From NCBI GenBank assembly GCA_030602965.1, contig JAUVYS010000051.1, forward strand, positions 1 through 8,180: a DNA stretch of 8,180 nt, read 5' to 3'. Below the pieces are notes generated by a model, which was given only the letters and a program-made list of their open reading frames with translations, had not been told where the DNA came from and searched no databases. This document shows positions 6,039 to 8,180 of this stretch, in pieces (the first letter of the stretch is position 1; the number at the start of each line of letters is the position of its first letter). The translations under genes were made by a program, and so were the position numbers. The DNA comes from Candidatus Bathyarchaeota archaeon. Its GTDB lineage: Archaea; Thermoproteota; Bathyarchaeia; RBG-16-48-13; JAGMEO01.

Positions 6039-7658
6039 ATGAAACAGATTGGTATCCTAGCATATGGATCATTGATAAACAATCCAGGAAAAGAAATTGA
6101 AGCGATAATCATTAAACGAATAAAAGATATTAAAACACCTTTTAAGGTTGAGTTTGCTCGATCCAGTCGAAATCGTGATAATGCTCCCACATTAGTTCCT
6201 GTTGAAAAAGGTGGATCGAATGTCAAAGCTCAAATATTTGTTGTGAAGGAAGGTGTATCTAAAGAAGAAGTAATGAACATACTTTGGCGTCGAGAGACTC
6301 ATCAAGTAGATAGGAAAAGAACGTATAAACGACCTGTGCAACCTAATAGAAATACTGTATTAATAGAGCAATTAACTAATTTTGAGAATATAGATACTGT
6401 TTTGTATACTAAAATTGGCTCAAATATTGATCCTCTGACACCTAAACATCTTGCAAGATTGGCTATTGATAGTGCTTTATCAAAAGCTGGAAAAAATGGA
6501 CTGGATGGAATAAGATATTTATTTAATGCGAAACAAAACGGAACTGCAACGCCTCTTATGCCAAAATATGAACAAGCAATCCTTAAAGAATTAGGTGAGA
6601 ACCGTCTTGAAGATGCGTTCTATGTTCTCCATATTAAAAGATTGAAAAATGAAGGAAAAATACCTAAAGAAACTGAAATTTTGACGCGTCCACCAAAAAC
6701 AGAAGATGATGGAAAAGAAGTAGTATTTCGAGTTACAATTGGCAAAACGTATGTTAAATTGTCACCGCCAATAGCATTATTTAGTGAATATGAAGGCGAA
6801 AAATATCCAGGTTCGTTTACCACAATATTTCTTGATCACGAAGTAATTATTGATAACAGTTATTTATACGTGAGCTTTGGAAAAAATACAAAACAGGAAG
6901 ATGTATTAGATTACTTTAACAATCTTATGGCTCTACTAAATATTGTTTATATTCCTTTAGACTTTATAACTCCTTCAGACATCCTCGTTAGAGCTAAGGG
7001 TTTAGAATCAAATATAGAACTGATTTCTTCTTCAAAAGCTCATAGCAGAGGATATGGAATACAACCAGTTGAGATTTCATTAATAGATTTTGGAGAAATC
7101 GTTGTATCTCTAATCTATTTATGGGAAAAAATAAAGAAATCCAAATACTTCAAGAACGATAATTTTTACATATTATTAGGTTACGCCAATTATTATTTAT
7201 TCCATCAAAATTATTTTCTATCCTTTTTACACGCATGGATATTCCTTGAATCCAGTATAAACATCCTTTGGCGTGAATTGATTCTCAACTCATTTAACAT
7301 AAAAGGTTCAAGTAAAAAAGGAACTCCTCTGGAAGATGAGAGAAATTGGACTGCTCAGATAAAAATAGATGAATTATTCCTCAATAAAATAATAAGCAAA
7401 AATCTCAGAGATGATCTTCAATCTTTAAGGAAAAAAAGAAACTATGTATTTCATAGAGATAAAAAAGTAGAAAAAAGAAACGTTACTAAGAAGGATTCAT
7501 TAAAAGCTACTACAACAGGACTCAAGTTATTTTATTTATTATTAGATGCGCAAGAAAAAGAGGATATAATAGCTTTCCTTAATATAAGAACAAAAATGTG
7601 GAATACGATCAACCGGGGTCCATTACTCAGAACAAAAATAAAAAGGAAAAAAGATTAA
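6039..7658 (+). CDS. GGCT-like domain fused to a C-terminal HEPN (Rx4H) domain
   Basis: This 539-residue protein starts at ATG 6039, seven bases after GAGGAGG (6025-6031). Residues 1-115 resemble the gamma-glutamylcyclotransferase (GGCT/AIG2-like) fold: ILAYGSLI with Y9-G10-S11-L12, the strand PFKVEFARSSRNR, then APTLVPV and AQIFVV, and LWRRETHQ with E86 in the place of the usual catalytic Glu. GGCT enzymes release 5-oxoproline from gamma-glutamyl substrates. The middle (about 120-350) is unrecognised. Residues about 380-510 are helical: a conserved-type helix with E404 (WIFLESSINILWRE) is followed by LRKKRNYVFHRD, containing R467 and H472, an R-x4-H motif as in HEPN ribonucleases. The C-terminus is strongly basic. 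HEPN RNases often act in toxin-antitoxin or antiviral systems, so a defence or stress role is plausible. It stands alone, flanked by direct repeat copies 4 and 5. The HEPN call is better supported than the enzymatic activity of the GGCT part. Confidence 0.8.
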   Translation: MKQIGILAYGSLINNPGKEIEAIIIKRIKDIKTPFKVEFARSSRNRDNAPTLVPVEKGGSNVKAQIFVVKEGVSKEEVMNILWRRETHQVDRKRTYKRPVQPNRNTVLIEQLTNFENIDTVLYTKIGSNIDPLTPKHLARLAIDSALSKAGKNGLDGIRYLFNAKQNGTATPLMPKYEQAILKELGENRLEDAFYVLHIKRLKNEGKIPKETEILTRPPKTEDDGKEVVFRVTIGKTYVKLSPPIALFSEYEGEKYPGSFTTIFLDHEVIIDNSYLYVSFGKNTKQEDVLDYFNNLMALLNIVYIPLDFITPSDILVRAKGLESNIELISSSKAHSRGYGIQPVEISLIDFGEIVVSLIYLWEKIKKSKYFKNDNFYILLGYANYYLFHQNYFLSFLHAWIFLESSINILWRELILNSFNIKGSSKKGTPLEDERNWTAQIKIDELFLNKIISKNLRDDLQSLRKKRNYVFHRDKKVEKRNVTKKDSLKATTTGLKLFYLLLDAQEKEDIIAFLNIRTKMWNTINRGPLLRTKIKRKKD

Positions 7659-7665
7659 TTTCTAA

Positions 7666-7692
7666 ACGTAGTCACTCTGAGGGTTCCCTCAG
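7666..7692 (+). repeat. dispersed repeat, copy 5 (partial, hairpin part only)
   Basis: ACGTA, then a 22-base stretch (7671-7692) identical to 5873-5894, including CTGAGGG-TT-CCCTCAG (7677-7692). The AAAAAGTGGTATAAATTCTG half seen in the other copies is missing. It begins seven bases after the stop codon of the GGCT-HEPN gene, in the same orientation. The remainder of the 242-base gap to 7900 shows a T-poor, A-rich stretch, a GATT-type short repeat near 7780, and the promoter of the next gene. Confidence 0.8.
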
Positions 7693-7849
7693 CGTAATCA
7701 CAAATAAACTTGAGAAGAACGCATTAAAATATCCATTTGACAGTATAATAAAAAAGGACACCTAAAAAACGTTAATCTATTGATTGATTGATCGATTTTT
7801 TGCGACAGAAAAATGGTCATTTGGAATAACTGATGAAGAATTGGATGTT

Positions 7850-7857
7850 TTTATATA
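7850..7857 (+). promoter_or_regulatory. TATA box for the small zinc-finger gene
   Basis: TTTATATA, close to the archaeal consensus, lies about 45-50 bases before the start codon. Transcription would begin near 7878-7884, leaving a short leader with the GGAGGTGA site. Confidence 0.65.
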
Positions 7858-7900
7858 ATAATTGCAAAAGAGAATATTATTTGTTTGAGAGGGAGGTGAA

Positions 7901-8071
7901 ATGATGCCTATGCTATATCTCAAATGTAAAACTTGTCAAACAGAGTTTCCTTCAGGAATGGAATTTGATAAGAAAGCTTTTGAAACAAGTAAGATAACAG
8001 GTAATTATCATATCTGTCCTGATGGTCATTCAAATCAATACGAAAAAGAAGATTATTTCTTCAAAGAATAA
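7901..8071 (+). CDS. small zinc-finger protein (55-56 aa)
   Basis: Two consecutive ATG codons (7901 and 7904) follow GGAGGTGA at 7892-7899. The second has the better spacing, so the protein may be 55 rather than 56 residues. It starts MMPMLYLKCKTCQTEFPSGM and ends EKEDYFFKE. Numbered from the first Met, candidate zinc ligands are C9 and C12 (CKTC) and C39 with H43 (CPDGH), with H37 as an alternative. Related small proteins that I recall from archaea and bacteria have a second CxxC here; this one has CPDGH instead, so Cys3His coordination is likely if zinc is bound. Function is unknown. It is a single gene with its own TATA box, followed 57 bases later by repeat copy 6. Confidence 0.85.
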   Translation: MMPMLYLKCKTCQTEFPSGMEFDKKAFETSKITGNYHICPDGHSNQYEKEDYFFKE

Positions 8072-8127
8072 TTTACTGAATCTCGATCGATTGGTCAGCG
8101 ATAGTCCTCAAACTTATCTCTGAAACA

Positions 8128-8180
8128 ATAAAAAAGTGGTATAAATTCTGTCCCAGCGCAGTGTTACACTGAGATATTTC
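8128..8180 (+). repeat. dispersed intergenic repeat, copy 6 (may continue beyond window)
   Basis: The copy begins AT, A6, GTGGTATAAATTCTG, then TCCCAGCGCAGTGTTACA, then CTGAGATATTTC. Its first 29 bases are identical to copy 1. It forms a perfect hairpin CAGTG-TTA-CACTG (8159-8171). It lies after the small zinc-finger gene in the same orientation and reaches the window edge, so its true end is not visible. Confidence 0.85.

Noticed and set aside
7784..7862. Short open frame ending ATEKWSFGITDEELDVFI before TAA at the TATA box
   Set aside because: The wording looks protein-like, but the frame is only about 24 codons, has no ribosome site and is closed by a stop upstream. It may be the tail of a lost gene; this cannot be supported from the sequence.
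5843..8180. Integron attC sites as an explanation for palindromic repeats after genes
   Set aside because: The palindromes lack the GTTRRRY and RYYYAAC core sites, no integrase gene is in the window, and repeat copies also lie away from gene 3' ends.
1221..8180. CRISPR array
   Set aside because: Repeat copies are kilobases apart with genes between them, not regularly spaced by short spacers.

Overview
The window looks archaeal. Several genes are preceded by A/T-rich TATA-like boxes roughly 25-60 bases upstream of the start. Most starts have purine-rich Shine-Dalgarno sites (GAGGAGG, GGAGGTGA, GAGGTG), transcripts appear to end in T-runs, and TTG and GTG starts are used. Small CxxC zinc-ribbon proteins of a type common in archaea are present. 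Base composition is A/T-rich. I cannot name the genus from the sequence alone.

Layout, left to right: (1) the 5' part of a creatinase/prolidase-type M24 peptidase gene on the minus strand; (2) a 46-residue zinc-ribbon gene, minus strand; (3) an accessory block with a DUF4268-type PD-(D/E)XK nuclease-like gene (minus), a divergent gene with a second PD-(D/E)XK-like core (plus) and an unrecognised helical gene (plus); (4) a housekeeping-looking minus-strand pair, a HEAT-repeat protein and an upstream zinc-ribbon protein, whose N-termini start with almost the same short tag; (5) a 539-residue plus-strand gene combining an N-terminal gamma-glutamylcyclotransferase-like (GGCT) domain with a C-terminal HEPN-type R-x4-H motif; (6) a small zinc-finger gene (plus) at the right end. 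No gene-free stretch exceeds 300 bases. The gaps of about 220-280 bases hold repeats, promoters and T-run terminators.

The most unusual feature is a dispersed intergenic repeat family. Five copies share a core close to AAAAAGTGGTATAAATTCTG, followed by a variable part that often forms a small hairpin; a sixth, partial copy has only the hairpin part. Copies 1 and 6 are identical over 29 bases although about 6.9 kb apart. Two copies share an exact 22-base stretch containing a CTGAGGG/CCCTCAG palindrome and lie in direct orientation on either side of the GGCT-HEPN gene, so that gene sits in what looks like a repeat-bounded cassette. A second G-rich repeat pair occurs near 773-805 and 3367-3413.

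Interpretation: two nuclease-like genes, one unknown gene and a HEPN fusion gene lie among dispersed repeats in an otherwise ordinary chromosomal neighbourhood. This fits a small archaeal accessory or defence hotspot. The defence role is inferred from domain types and setting, not shown by the sequence.
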